A stretch of DNA of 64,000 nucleotides from Strongylocentrotus droebachiensis (Eukaryota > Echinodermata > Echinoidea > Camarodonta > Strongylocentrotidae). Position numbers and translations under genes: made by a program. The notes under the pieces were generated by a model, which saw only the letters and a program-made list of their open reading frames with translations, searched no databases and was not told the DNA's origin. Of the stretch, positions 1 through 12,224 are shown in pieces. Location: assembly GCA_035222895.1 (NCBI GenBank), contig JAVYIG010002739.1, positions 62,001 through 126,000 of the forward strand, given 5' to 3'. Every line of letters begins with the position of its first letter. Position 1 is the stretch's first letter.

Positions 1-935
1 ATTAACAGTTTTTACCCTTTTTCGTTTCTTTACGGAAATGGCTAAAATCACGAGTGCAATTTCGACCAATCAGATGGCTGTATTTCTTAAGTGACGTATA
101 TAATGGCCACTATTCGCAGATACGTGTACTTATTACCTAAACATTGACTTTTTACAACTGATTAATACCTTTTTGTTCTTACAAATGTGTTATTTTTCTT
201 TTATTAAGTGCTTCCTGTTATTTCTGACAATCGCCACCGTTTTCTTTTTAAAATTTACCTTTTCCAGTCTATAATTAGCCCCCTTTAACTTAATATTGTT
301 CTTTCCATATATGCTGACACAAATGTGCCCTAATTTATTTCATAAACTGTCTCTCTCTCTCCCACTCTCTCATAACACACGACCACATTCCCATCGCAAC
401 TCTATACTTTCCGTTTATTTCAAAGTGATCGATTTGTTCTTTTACGCCTCCCCCAAACAAAAACAAAAGAATGAAAAATAAGAATAATTCACATCAAAAT
501 AGCTTTGGTTTATTATATAAGTGACCATTAGTATATTAGGATACTACCCATAAACAAACAAACCATCATTGAACCACAACATTGCCCTTCATCATCATTT
601 CACAATTACTACCACGCGCAAACATACCATTGTTTGTATTCATTCTTTGTTCAACCCCTTTATCTTATTAAATGACACACAATATATTGCTCACATAAAA
701 ATAGAGCAACGTCGATCTGGCGCTGTTCAGTGGCTGCCGGTCTCAAGATCAATTGGGCAAAAAGAATTTCCATTTTCGGTTTAATAACATTTGGAGTGGA
801 CTAAAAAGATTATTATTATTATTATTAAAGCTTTAATGTCTAATCATTATGCTTAAACTTTAATGAATACGAGATTACATTTTGTAAATTATAAGCGACA
901 GCAAATTCGTTCGAAGGATACAATAAGTGAATTTA
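1..935. other. non-coding, no gene seen
   Basis: AT-rich sequence with a pyrimidine-rich stretch near 350-375 and a short ATT microsatellite near 810-828. Reading frames here are short, of biased composition and without a recognisable domain. I see no RNA gene or promoter. Confidence 0.5.
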
Positions 936-1412
936 CAATGGCTTTTACTAAAAAACATTCGGCTCGCGGTGCGATGGAAAACTTTCGGGTCACGGCTCGT
1001 TGGGCCAATGTTTGTTGAATGTTTTCTTCAAATCGGGTTTAAAAGGGGGAACATTTATTGAAGAGGAAATTTGAAATTATCGACACTCTAAAGTGAACCT
1101 TAATTCTTGTCTTCTTATTTTCCTATCATAAAACACAATCGCAACTTCCAACTTATTGTTAAGGTAACTTTCCCCACGCACCGCCATTGAAAAATTGTTA
1201 AAAACAGTCGCTAATTAAAGATAAGATTTTCCCAGCGTGTTGGTCCGATTTGAAGACACCATTAAACAAACAAAAATTTGGCGACAATAGTCAAATTGCT
1301 GACTAATCGCCAATAACCCAAAACACAACAACAAAAATTGGCCCAGCGAGCCGTGACCTGAGTGTTTTCCAGTGCACCGCGACCCTAGTATTTATTAAAA
1401 GCCTTTTCCATG
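936..1412. mobile_element. inverted-repeat element (MITE-like)
   Basis: The two ends are imperfect inverted repeats of about 80 bp. The left arm, reading through GGCTCGCGGTGCGATGGAAA near 961, matches the reverse complement of the right arm (GGTCGCGGTGCACTGGAAAA on the minus strand, near 1369-1389). Similarity continues outward to GGCTTTTA on the left and TAAAAGCC on the right. No coding sequence lies inside, so this looks like a non-autonomous DNA element of about 475 bp. No clear target-site duplication is seen, and the superfamily is not assigned. Confidence 0.6.
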
Positions 1413-2233
1413 ACACAAATGAAAGTGGTAGCCATTTGTTAGAACTATCGCAGCTGAGATTTGCAAGCCTATTCGAGGTACGTTTGTCGAGATAAAAAGA
1501 GTATTAATATTTGTGTAAGGAATGCTATAATTCATATGGTTGTTAATCTAGGATGATATGCATTGTCATGTATTGCATTGTATGTATTTATTAAACTTCA
1601 TAGATGTACATCAATAATCTGTTTGTAAACATATATATCCAATTTACAATGCGTGGTAACAAATCAATATTCTTTGTGTAAACATATATATAATATAAAT
1701 CAATTTTACAATGCAGTGTATATAGCAAAACAGAAGGAAAATTTCTATACAGCAATTTTTTTCATCGTGTAATAACATGGCACATATGCATAAAGTAAAT
1801 GATAAAATGTACCATAATACATCCGAAGATTAAGATATATAAAACCTAATCAAGCAATTTTCCAAATAAATTATAACTCATGCTAAACAAAAAAGGTAAA
1901 TGAGGTACATGTAATGCCTAAAATAAAGGACGGACTGGTACGTATGCGATCTATACTGTAAAATTGAACCCTAAAACATAAGATTGTACATTTTTACTTT
2001 GTTATTACAAAGTATGTAAAAGTTACCCCTCACTGCAATTATGTTTTTAGTGAACGAAGAGAAAATATTTATTATATCTTTATTGCCTAATCTCAATTTA
2101 AATATGAATTTTTCTTGACATTTGAAGTTACTAAAAATTTCTTCGGAATTGCAAATTTTTCAAGAAAATCTACTCGAAAATCTTTATATTTGTTACATTT
2201 CATAATGATATGGAATTCATCTCCTACTATTTA
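1413..2233. other. AT-rich non-coding DNA with a short duplication
   Basis: A unit of about 60 bp built on GTAAACATATATAT followed by CAATTTTACAATGC occurs twice between 1618 and 1720. Nothing else recognisable. Confidence 0.4.
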
Positions 2234-2440
2234 GGAGGCGCGATAGCTCAGTCGCTAGAGCAGTGGTCTCGTAATCCGGTGACCCGGGTTCGAAACCAAG
2301 TCGATGCGCTAGTGTCCTTTGGTAAGGCATTAATCCTCATTACCAGGTCCCTCGGAGAAGACCTGAAGCTGTCGGCCGCCTGGTTGCTTACTAACAAGCA
2401 TGTATGCTTTCTTAGCAGTCAGGTAAATAACCACCAACAC
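2234..2440 (+). mobile_element. tRNA-derived SINE, copy 1
   Basis: The head has RNA polymerase III internal promoter elements: an A box (TAGCTCAGTCGCTAGAGC, from 2243) and a perfect B box (GGTTCGAAACC, near 2288), with near-tRNA spacing. The roughly 130-bp body after the B box (GGTAAGGCATTAATCCTCAT and onward) is not tRNA-like and is shared with two copies at 46959 and 47406. The repeated head plus body at three loci identifies a SINE rather than a tRNA gene. Copy 1 differs from the other two at many positions, so it is an independent, older insertion. Confidence 0.85.
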
Positions 2441-2711
2441 AAAGATTCATACTGTAAGTCTTCGCAGAATCGTAGATTCGGGGCGTTTTTTCTGGTCTTG
2501 TATATCTTCCCGTTTCTACGGGGAAGTTGTGTGCGCTCAGTCGTAGTTTATCTTAAATTTATACAGTATTTGGTATATGAGAGAAATACTTTTCTTGCTT
2601 GATTGTATTTTAAAATTGTATGAAGGTTCTGAATTATTTTCTTTACGGGTATCCCTATCATTAAATTAATCCAGTTTTAATTGTTCATCAATTCTTCTTT
2701 CCAAACGAAGT

Positions 2712-3530
2712 TTAAATAGCTCGACAAAATCTTTTTGAGAAATGGGTATATGCAGGGTCCAATATAGTCTCATTTCCATTATCACAAATATTTAGCGAAC
2801 TAAAGATATCCCGAATTGCCATTAACCAACGGCTTTGTTCGTTATTTACTAGTTTGGGGTTTTCTTCAAAGGATTTGTAGACAAGGTAGTTTTCATCCGA
2901 ACTTTGTATTCGTATCCAATATTTGAGCATGTTTATCGCAATTTGAATAAGTAGAGGCTGCCTTCCAATTTTGGCTGAAACTGCTAAATTGCTGCATTTG
3001 CGGTTTACCCATGAGATATTGTTAAAACACTGAACGTGTACTTTCTCAAAGTCGTTTTTATAGTAAAGTCTTGTTTTCCCTGTTTCAATTTGAATAATTT
3101 TCTTCATGTCTATTGCAAAAGCACCCCAAATTTCTGATCCATTAAGCAAAATAAGTTATATAGTTGCATCAAAAAGGTGCAATAAGGTTTTAATACTGGG
3201 CGTAAAAATGCCTAAAGATTTATCAAGTTTAAAAAATGCTCTACTGGCCTTATTCGCTAAGTTCCTTGTAGCTGTTTGGAACGATTAATTATTACTAATG
3301 AACAATGCTTAAATATTTCATTTCCGTTACCGAGCTAAGTTTTTCCCCGTTTATATTGAATTCACTCTTATCATTTAACCTGACTGATTTATTAAATATC
3401 ATTATTTTAGTTTTGGAGACATTAATATTCAACATCCAGGAGTTGCAATATTGAATGAACTTATCTAAACAGTATTGCATTCTTTGAGGGGATTTAGAAA
3501 TAATTGCGAGATCGTCTGCATACATGTAAG
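2712..3530 (-). pseudogene. LINE reverse-transcriptase fragment (3' half)
   Basis: On the minus strand the frame opens with a YADD catalytic box (MYADDLAIISKS), then the palm/thumb region with NSWMLNINVSKTKIMIFNK. After a frame break it continues as ANKASRAFFKLDKSLGIF and then LLNGSEIWGAF, GRQPLLIQIAINMLKYW and further C-terminal sequence to 2712. These are the order and motifs of the part of a non-LTR reverse transcriptase following motif C. The 5' part (endonuclease, fingers) is absent, as in 5'-truncated LINE copies. At least one frameshift near 3290 and an in-frame stop near 3150 show that it is dead. The clade cannot be fixed. Confidence 0.8.
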
Positions 3531-4010
3531 GACATGCAGTTGGTAATTTTTTTTCTCGATACTTTAGTTTGTCAATATGATATTAATAATCCATTTTGTT
3601 TAAGAACAACATTTGTCCGAGTTCATATAATTCGTGCTCGACAAATGTTGTTTACTCCAATTACAATGTTCGGTCGTTTCTTTTGTATTTGTTATTGTGC
3701 ACTTGCAACAATAGCCACTTCGGGCATCAACATATAAGTATCGACACATAGTCATGCTAGCAGTTTCTCTAGGAAAAGTTCCAAATATGCCATCGAATTG
3801 GTTCACTGCTGGTCAGATGGAATTGCTACTTGGAAATATCTAACTTGATAGTTCAAAACGTATTAACATGAACAGGATCATTTATGGAATCTAAGTTTAG
3901 CAACAATGACCTCCATCACAGAATCATAGCTTTGTTAGAACTGCAACAGCACTTGAAATGATATGTATGGAAAGTGCGGGCCTAAATTGAAAAGCTTAAC
4001 TAAGTTCACT

Positions 4011-4012
<2 letters not shown>
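3531..4012. other. non-coding, no gene seen
   Basis: A small inverted repeat built on AACATTTGTC and GACAAATGTTG lies near 3608-3650. Nothing else recognised. Confidence 0.4.
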
Positions 4013-4043
<31 letters not shown>

Positions 4044-4146
4044 ACTGAGCGACTTTTCGGCCGGCGCGATTTTCCAATTTTCGGGAGCAAACAAAAATGA
4101 AGAAAGTTGGGCCCCCTCCCCTAAGAAATCCTGGATCTGCGCCTGC
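4013..4146 (-). repeat. poly-C run with retroposon-like tag
   Basis: A run of about 30 C is followed by a short tag ending in CCTGGATCTGCGCCTGC. On the minus strand the tag begins GCAGGCGCAGATCCAGGATT and runs into poly-G. A related tag (GCAGGCGCGGAGCTAGGATT on the minus strand) lies at about 47930-47966, so this is a dispersed repeat family whose members carry G-runs. Any peptide predicted here is poly-Gly from the homopolymer. Confidence 0.6.
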
Positions 4147-5560
4147 TTTATTATGCAAGATTCTACGATTAAAATCATTTAAAAGACTTGAAATCCTTGA
4201 GATTGACCTCAAGATTTACTCTCGACTGAAACAATATTTGATAAAAAATGAATCTTCCTAGTACCTTTGACTGGAGGAATTACTTGTGTTTCTGTTTTAC
4301 TGGAAGTGGAAATTGGAAAAAAAGTGATCAGTCAAAAATACTGATATCTGTTTGGTATTTGTATCTGAAGCCTGGCTCAGTGGCGGATCAAATGGGACAT
4401 ATGGAAACGTTGTACATCCGCTCAATCTGACTTGCGTGTATAGAACAAATAAGCATTTTTGCATGAACAGATGAAGTTTTTTAAAATGTGCGTTTCTAAG
4501 GGCATTGGGGTGCCCGGGAGGCACTTGGGTAACCTTTCATTAATTATAATATAAACAAATAATATGCAATTTCTCTGTATTTTTGTCGAAACAAAATACA
4601 AATCCAGCACAATGTCGTCTCTTTTGGCATTGGGGAAGAGCAGTTCCAATCACACTTCGGCCGCTCTCGCAAGCTCTCACTCATCCCATTGTGGTCAGGC
4701 GGCTTTGGGGTGATACACCAATATGGATATACCAATCGTTAGCTTTCTTCTGGTATTAAACCTGTTTTGACTGATTGTATATTTTTGTCGAAATAAAGGA
4801 AACATAAAAGCTTGACAAATAATCTTCAGCGTCTGAAGGCCCGGATGCAAGCCCAAATAAACAGGTTCTAATGACGTCATCATCGCTAAATCGGCGTCTT
4901 GTATCGTATAATGCTACACTTTCACAATGTTTAATTATTAATACAATATAACATTATTTTGTCTGATACCACAGAAGTTTTGGGTTATATTTAATGAGTA
5001 ATTTTAAAATAAGAACTATTTTACTGTTCTGATTTACTGGATTGTACTATTGAAGTCGCAGTAGAAAGAGTAGAAGGGTAGAAATATACATTTTCCAACC
5101 GCGCCAAATTTCATTTACGTACCGACATTCTGCTAAATGAGTTCCTGTTGTTTTTAAAGAATCCACTGCTTTCTGCGCGACTAAACGTCCATATGCGGAG
5201 TCGTTTATCAACTAAATGTATTCAATTTAATGAATGCTTCCTTCCCTGTGTTCCTTCTCAGGTGTTTGCGGTGTTGAAGCATCTCACTCACCTGCTTACA
5301 GTCGTTGTACTCCAATTGCCAGAACGCAAATTTCATTTTGTTTTTATAGTTTCATTCAATAAGGAAATCAAAGAAATACTATGTTCTGCACAACAAAAAC
5401 AATGTGTGTCCCTATTGTACATGTAAAGTGCCTCTTCCCTCAATGTGTCATAATTATTTTACCCATCTAGATAATGGAACTACCTGCCCGATGAACCCAT
5501 TTTGTGGTCAACATCTTTTATGAGCAAATCCAAGCTAACGTTTCCATATGGTAGATATGT
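4147..5560. other. non-coding, no gene seen
   Basis: Several short frames lie on both strands but none has a recognisable domain, a plausible start context or a splice pattern I can defend. Confidence 0.4.
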
Positions 5561-5570
5561 ATTTCACACG

Positions 5571-5608
5571 CAACACACACGCACGCAAACACACGCACAC
5601 ACACACGT
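5571..5608. repeat. (CA)n microsatellite
   Basis: Imperfect ACAC/ACGC dinucleotide run. Confidence 0.85.
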
Positions 5609-5664
5609 ACAACAAAATACATAGATATATAGATTTTTGGGAAAAAACACAAAATACCATGGTT

Positions 5665-5890
5665 GCACCTGCCCATCTGACGGAGCCCGTAAGCTTACCG
5701 GCCGGCACCCGGCCGGCACCCTGCCGGCACCCTAACGGGCGCCTTGCATTTTCACCGGATATCTCCCGGGCGCCGCAGAATATGTGACCACACATGCCGT
5801 AGAAATGAAAATCGGAAGGTTCCCGTACGGTCCCTAATTCCACGGCAAGCCGCCGGGTAGGTAAATTCCTTGCAGGTCCGGTTTATATGT
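5665..5890. repeat. GC-rich low-copy repeat
   Basis: Internal repeats of GCCGGCACCC, then GGGCGCCTTGC, then two ATATGTGACC boxes (near 5780 and 5887). The 27530-27760 segment has the same ingredients in the same order (GCGGGCGCCTTGCGG, then ATATGTGAC twice). It stands out from the AT-rich surroundings. I infer one repeat family and cannot name it. Confidence 0.45.
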
Positions 5891-6134
5891 GACCTAGCCA
5901 TTATATGGACCCTTAAAACAATTGGTTCATAGCCAGAAAAAAATGCACCATGACCTTTGCAAATTCGGCCGATGTGGGTTTATTACATAATACCAGTGCC
6001 TCATAATAACGAGTGAGAGAGACGTTCACGGCGTTTGTCGCCAACACTGTCCAACAGTGCGTGCAACTCTTCCCTCCAGCACAAATCGCGTCTTAATTAT
6101 AACCCACCAACCTACCCTCTCCAACGATAATTAA

Positions 6135-6248
6135 GTAATATTGACTCCCTCTAGGGCAATACGACATATATCGCACGAACCGAAAGTGAGGGGGATGTAT
6201 GACAAGTCGTATTGCCCTGAATTAGGCAGTAAATATTGCTATGATTAA
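6135..6248. repeat. hairpin/palindromic repeat
   Basis: Perfect 13-bp arms AGGGCAATACGAC (6153-6165) and GTCGTATTGCCCT (6206-6218). Weaker symmetry continues outward (AATATTGACTCCCT against the complement of GGCAGTAAATATT). Probably the remains of a small MITE. Confidence 0.6.
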
Positions 6249-6357
6249 CCATATCAGACATCTAGAGCAAATAAGAACGTTTTAATATCCTTTACTGATG
6301 AATCATGTAAAAATCCAGTAGCCAACACTTCCAGGCGCGCCGGAATCAGTTTGGGAT

Positions 6358-6382
6358 TGTGGGGGTGGGGGGGGGGGGGGCA
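6358..6382. repeat. poly-G run
   Basis: G homopolymer interrupted once, flanked by GGGTGG. Low-complexity sequence. Confidence 0.8.
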
Positions 6383-6539
6383 AACATTCCAGGGAGCTCA
6401 CCTTCCAGGGGCAGTGGCGTAATGAGCAAAAACGTTTGGAAAGGGGAGGGGGCAGAAGAAAAATATATGAATCATTACCACTCTTACACGTTACATGCAG
6501 GCCCCGCAGAACGTTCAAAGTGGAGTATTAATGATCAGG

Positions 6540-6870
6540 TAGAGCGTAAATTGACGTGGGGTCCATGGGTGAGCCCCGGAAGCTCAGGGTTTTTAGGCAT
6601 TTAATTAGGGTCAAATAAGCATATTTATATAGATACCTTATTTGTGACACTGGCAGGTCACTAATTGGCGGTGAGTCCAGAGGGCAGATCCCCTGAAGCT
6701 CAGGGGTTTAATGTATTTAATTACGGTCAGATGAGCATCCAGGGGCCCGCCTTAGGGCACCTGGTGGCGTCCAGGGGGCGGAGCCTCCGTAAGCTCTGGG
6801 GTTTTAGGCATTTAATTACGGTAGGATGAGCATATTTTGATACCCCATTTGTCACATTGGCAGGTAACTT
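6540..6870 (+). repeat. tandem repeat, three units of ~95-120 bp
   Basis: Each unit reads approximately: CCAGGGGGCGGAGCC, then AAGCTCAGGGGTTTTAGGCA, then TTTAATTACGG, then AGATGAGCAT, then CCATTTGTCACA and TGGCAGGT. The AAGCTC-GGGG anchor occurs near 6579, 6697 and 6789. The units are diverged and differ in length because of internal deletions. No reading frame is shared, so this is non-coding. Confidence 0.75.
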
Positions 6871-7530
6871 ACTTTTTCTCTTTCTCTTTCTTTCTTTTTC
6901 TCTGTAACATAATTTTTTTAAAGCGAGCCCAGCCGTTTTGCAGGCCCTGACATAAAGGCTTCTAAATAAGCATATTGTTAGCCCGAATGTAAATTTGGGA
7001 ATTTCTAATTTTCAAACAAACGCATTCAAAGGTATGACTTACAAAAAGATAATGAAAAATACCGGAGAATCATGTCATTGCAGCAAAATGTGTAAATCAC
7101 TGGTATAGAATAAGAAATACCCCACCCACACAGTATGCTAGCGTTCATGGGCTCCTGTCTTCTCACCCCTATAACAAGAACCACACACACTTTCCCATCC
7201 TTTCATAATATTTCCACGATATGCGCGTATCGCTATTATAAAATCCTCCATTGATAAATAAAGGTGGCATGCAGAATTTTTTGGAAATTTCATTCCTGTT
7301 AACTTTCCTTTTCTTTGAATGAAATTTCATGTGTGATTTAATTCAGGTTTTTTTTATAGTTATGTTCTTTTGGGTTAAAATACAAACCATATAATCCTTA
7401 ACTGCTTTTCTTTCTTTTTGGGGGAGGTTTTATTTTATTTTATTTTTTTATTTACTTTTTTTTTAAATGTTTAATTATTTAATAATATTCTTATTTTTAT
7501 AATTTTTTTTCTTTTTTCTATTTATTATTA
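6871..7530. other. non-coding; pyrimidine and T-rich
   Basis: A CTTT-rich stretch lies at 6870-6905 and a long T/A-rich stretch runs from about 7410 to 7530. No gene seen. Confidence 0.45.
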
Positions 7531-7672
7531 TTATTATTTTTTTTTTTTTTGGGGGGGGGGGTGTACAAATGCGTTTTGCCCCCCCCCACATTTGGGGTTG
7601 GGGGGGGGGGAAGCGAGTGCCATCCGACCTCCCCCCCCCCCCCCCCCCCACTTCCGGCGCCTATGCACACTG
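7531..7672 (-). repeat. T-run, G-runs and C-run cluster with tag
   Basis: Poly-T, poly-G, poly-C, poly-G and a long poly-C run follow each other and end at CACTTCCGGCGCCTATGCAC. On the minus strand this reads GTGCATAGGCGCCGGAAGTG then poly-G, the same layout as the tags near 4108 and 47950. Confidence 0.6.
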
Positions 7673-8411
7673 CACAGGGGGTGTCCTAGCACAACAAGTT
7701 GCAAAAACATCGTCAAACCAGCACTGTGCATCCAGTGCTTGATACAATTTTGTAGGTTCGCATACGCGTAAAAGATGTGCGATGAAAATTACATAATATC
7801 GGGATGTTAGCTCTACATTAATTTCCCGCTGATTTAACACGCATTTTGCCACTGACTTGTCTAATTACTCGGCAAATTACACACACAATCCCATTGACTT
7901 TCCTGAGCGGTCAATATTTTTTTCAGCCGTGGTTTTGTTGACTTATCAATTCACTTTCGAGCGCGATAACAATGGAAAATTGCCCTGCTCAGATGTATGA
8001 TACGGTTAACAGTATACAGTGCGTCCCAGAAAAACAAACAAACAGAGAATTACCGATGTTTTATCAAAACTTAATCACAGTTATAATTGATAAATGACAA
8101 GCTTAGATCCTCCTCTTTAATTTGATGCAACTCATATAATGCATTTTAACGCATGAGTGATTAAAATCAATTTGACGAGATGAAACCAAAAAGTCATTTG
8201 GCGGACATTATCTGAATTTCAAAGGGAAAATCACATTTCCAGAAAGTCGAGTTTTTGCCCTTTCATATGACACTTCAATCAGGATAATAATAAGCTAGGT
8301 ATAACAAAGTTATGTTTGTTTAAACCAGTGCTTGCATTTCCATGATTTTATCATATGAAATTGTTTTCACTGGCTTCCTGTCGTAGCAAAAAACGGAATA
8401 ACGAAAGTCTT
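7673..8411. other. non-coding, no gene seen
   Basis: No domain, repeat or RNA gene recognised. Confidence 0.4.
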
Positions 8412-8483
8412 AACTCTGTTTCGTTGACAATCAGCCGTAGACGACAGACTTCATGCATGGCTGATTGTCAACGAAACGGAGTT
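8412..8483. repeat. 25-bp inverted repeat (hairpin)
   Basis: Arms at 8412-8436 (AACTCTGTTTCGTTGACAAT...) and 8459-8483 pair over 25 bp with one mismatch, around a 22-nt loop. The near-perfect match in neutral sequence suggests a recent palindromic insertion or a folded RNA. Confidence 0.75.
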
Positions 8484-9264
8484 ATTAAAGTCTTTTGTCA
8501 ATTCTGGCTTCCTTCTGCCCCTACGTAGCAAAATATCCTCCCGGCGTCTACATTACTCGCACCACTTGGATACCCCCATGTGTACGACTGGTCGGTACCG
8601 TTCGTCAACAATGCCCTCTGAAATAAGACTGCTTAACGCGAATCTATAACAATTATTAAAAAAAAAATCAACTCTTTCGCTCAAACAACTTCCATTCTTT
8701 CTTCTCCATTCTCTCCTTTCCAGCGTCTTGGTCTTTCAACATAAAAGTGGTTTATTACGTTAAACGTATAACTTCGTTTTTCAATTTCGATTTCATCTTA
8801 CCAATGCTAAATAATTTCTGCAAAATTTGACTTACAATATGTATTTAAGTGCTGATATGTTTATATTTCTCTATATTTTTAATTTGTTTGTAAATTGAAC
8901 ATTTTCAGCCTGCGAGCTGCTTGTTTGATGGGATTTTGCAATAAACCAAACCAATATAGATTATAATTTTTCAGGGGGATATGAAAAGATAAGGTTTTAT
9001 TCCTTGTAATGCTATCTGTAAAATTAAAATGCTAAAAACTGTTCAAATTCAGTATTTTTGCCTGCTTAATTTTACCTTTATTTGGCATAACATCATATTA
9101 TATAATGATCATTATATTATTTGGACCCTCCGTAGAACAATACTGTTTTGCTGCAATGGCAAAACTGAACAAGCCTATCCATCCGTACTTTTTACTCATG
9201 TTTCCATTCATGATTTAGTTTTAAAGATGTTTTGGTTTATAACTGAACATAAATGAAAATCATC
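8484..9264. other. non-coding, no gene seen
   Basis: AT-rich. Pyrimidine-rich stretch near 8690-8720. Nothing recognised. Confidence 0.4.
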
Positions 9265-10660
9265 GTCATAATGGTTCTGATGAACTGAATGATTTTTTCA
9301 TTAATATAGGCCAGGAGATCACGAACTATTTTCTTCAAGAATAATTATGCTGGGGAAATCCAAAGTGTCTTTATGAATTTAAATTTATTGAAATTTCGGA
9401 AGATGATGTTTTGAAATTGTTAAGAAAACTATCAACGAAAAGCAATTTAGATGTATTAGATATTGACAGCAAATTAATAAATATTGCTGCGTCATTTTTA
9501 TCAAAAAAACTAACTACTAGTTTTAACTACTTATTAAAGAATGGATTTTTTTTTACCGACTGGAAATATGCGCGTGTCACCCCTATCTATAAGAGAAAAG
9601 GAGATAAGAGTGTCTTTTCAAACTATAGACCAATTTCTGTTGTATCCCATTTAGCTGAAATTCAGGAGAAGCTGGTTCTAAAGCAATTTAGTTCGTATTT
9701 ACTCCAGCATGATCTTATAACACTTGAACAATCAGCATTCTTGAAAGATCACTCCACTGTTAAGTGCCTACACAGAATAATAGATGATTGGTTTGAAGCA
9801 TTACATGCTCGTGAAGTTGTTGCTGTCTGTTTCTCTGATATATCTAAATATTTTGATGCTATATCTCACGAATTATTACTTTTAAAACTACAATACCATG
9901 GTGTACAAGGTACAGAATTGCGCTGGTTTAAAAGCTATTTAAGTGGAAGAAAACAGGCTGTCAGCCTAAATGGTAAACTGTCTAAACCAGGTGAAGTAAC
10001 GATCGGAATTTCTCAGGGTGAGATACTTGGCCCCACCTTGTCCTTCTTTTTATTAATGACATTATTCAAAGTGTAAATGCTGGCTCATGTAGTATTTTTG
10101 CAGATAATGTAGCAATTTATACTACTGGTAAAACTGTGAATGAAGCTGAGTCTAAATCACAGATTTGCATCAACGAATTAGAGAAATGGTATAATAATAA
10201 TAGATTAAAGATTAATATTGATAAAACTCATGTTATGGTTGTATCCTCAAGAGCTAATTGCAACCAAAATGAACTAAACGTATATTTAAATGGCACCAAA
10301 CTAAAACAGGTTGATTCGGCGAGATATCTAGGTGTCAATATTGATCGTCATTTGACCTGGCATGAACATGTCAAACAAGTGTGTAAAAGCCTTGCATATA
10401 AACTTTTCTTATTACGAAGATTAAGTAACACGCTAAACACGTCCCTGCTAAATACTTTATATAAAGCAACCATTCAACCATGTATTGATTATGCATGCTC
10501 AGTGTGGGGAAACTGTTCACTTAAATACCGTGATTATATTCGTCGCATACAGAAAAGGAGCTTCCCGTATAGTGTCGAAACGTTATGGTTCACGCGATAT
10601 CGTCGTCTCTAAACTATTTAAAGATTCGAAATGGCAAACTTTTGAAAAGGGTACAAGATG
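9265..10660 (+). pseudogene. LINE reverse transcriptase, CR1/Jockey-like, broken
   Basis: From about 9265 the frame gives the linker before the reverse transcriptase (ELNDFFINIGQEI), then RT motifs in order: WKYARVTPIYKRKGD, NYRPISVVSHLAEI (motif 1), SDISKYFDAISHELLLLKL (motif A, first catalytic Asp kept), GISQGEILGPTLSFF (motif B, normally QGSILGPLLF), then a frameshift near 10060, IFADNVAIYTT (motif C, normally FADD), NNRLKINIDKTHVMV and ARYLGVNIDRHLTWHEHV. The C-terminal region ends with IQPCIDYACSVWGNC. One of the two adjacent catalytic aspartates of motif C is Asn. Together with the frameshift and the upstream stop near 9340 this marks a dead copy. No endonuclease domain and no clear 3' tail are present. 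Confidence 0.85.
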
Positions 10661-11439
10661 AAGGTTGTTTTAACTCATGCGTTCTTCGAAATGGGCCTCA
10701 GTAATAGAAAACTATCGATTTAATATCTTAGTGTCCGACACATTTCATGACCATAAAATAGCAGTTATGTTGCCAATACGTTTCTTTTACCAGTACTCTA
10801 CTCTAGCTTTAGGCTTTGACCTTTTTCTGTGCTTGTAATTAAAAACAAATTACAGTACTTATTATATGGATTTTTTGTCCTGAAGTTAGTTTATATAGCT
10901 GTGCATGATCATGACTGGAAGGACATTTTAGCTGATACATATTTAAATATCAACTTGATCAATTAGTCCCTTCTCACATTAATAAATAAATAAATACGAA
11001 TACAAAATCTAGCATTTCATGAAATATAATTCTTAAAATAAATAATTAAGAGTTCTGTTTGATGCTAATTACCTATTCCTGTAAGCTTGACTGCCATTGT
11101 GGATCCTTTTTTTATTAGATGTTTTAAGAGGGCAAAAATTCGTCTCGTCTGTCAGTCATCCCGACAAAAATTGAGAGAGAAAAACCCAATCCAGTCACCC
11201 TTATAGCAAGTTAACAGGAAACAGGTTTATAGTCAAGAGGCGCATGCGCAATGTAAACTAAGGTAATGTCTTTAAAAACAGATATATTATGGTCATTAGA
11301 AATGGTACGTGATGAATATTATTCCGTACGTGACATGGGACATGTAAATAAAGTGCATGTGTGTTCCGACGGGTGAAATCAAAATAATATAAAACAATAA
11401 AGAAGTTTCTGAAAAACGTTTTTGTATTCAATACAGAGA
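10661..11439. other. non-coding, no gene seen
   Basis: Possible decayed 3' end of the preceding LINE up to about 10690; an AATA microsatellite lies near 10980. No other feature. Confidence 0.35.
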
Positions 11440-12224
11440 TTTCATGGATAATGACCGGAATTAAATAGCATAGTGTGTATTTGACATCGACAAATTGATC
11501 ATAACAATCACTTGAACAATTGTGTCTTATTCTTAGTTTTTCTTTTATCCTTTTATTTATTTATTCTCACAGTCATTACCGGAACAAAGGTTAAGACTCC
11601 AAACACAAACATTAACCTGTGACACCTGAATTTTAGTAGAGCGAGAAAACAATATAAAGACATACAATCAGTATTTCAGGAAAATTCTTTATCTTTATTA
11701 CTTTAACTTTGCTTGCCGGTAATAAAATTAGAAACGAGGTGAATATCGGTTATTAACACAGTGTATATTTGACTTAGAAAATTGGACCATACAAATCACA
11801 GGAGCACACAAAACAAAGTTATTTGATTTACTTTGTCCTTTATTCTTTTATTCTTTTATTCCCACAGTCATTTCCTGAACAAAGGTTATGTCCCTTATTG
11901 GCAACAGTCTATTTCTCCAAAGACAACAATTATCTTGTGACACCTGAATCTTACTAGAGCGAGAAAAAAATATAAAGTCATAAAATCTTTATTTTATGTA
12001 AGATCTTTATTACTTTATCTTTGCTTGGTAATGATGTAGGAAACGAGGTTATTATACGTGATTAGCACAGTGTATATTTGACAAAAAATATTGATCATGA
12101 CAATCAACGGAACACACGTCGTTCCCTGAACAAAGTTAAACAACTTTATGGGCAACAGTCTATTTTTCCAAATACAAGAATTCAACTGTGACACTTGAAT
12201 TGTAGCTGTTATTTTCTTGATAAG
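11440..12224 (+). repeat. tandem repeat of ~290-310 bp
   Basis: The anchor GTGTATATTTGAC occurs at 11473 (one change), 11761 and 12070, giving steps of about 288 and 309. Each unit also carries a CACAGTCATT-type box, TCTCCAAAGACAA, GTGACACCTGAATTTTAGTA with GAGCGAG, and TTTATTACTTTAACTTTGC. A single further unit lies at 21825-22100. No shared reading frame, so non-coding. Confidence 0.8.

Noticed and set aside
2234..2306. Functional tRNA gene
   Set aside because: A and B boxes are present, but a shared non-tRNA body follows at three loci and no proper acceptor stem closes, so it is a SINE head.
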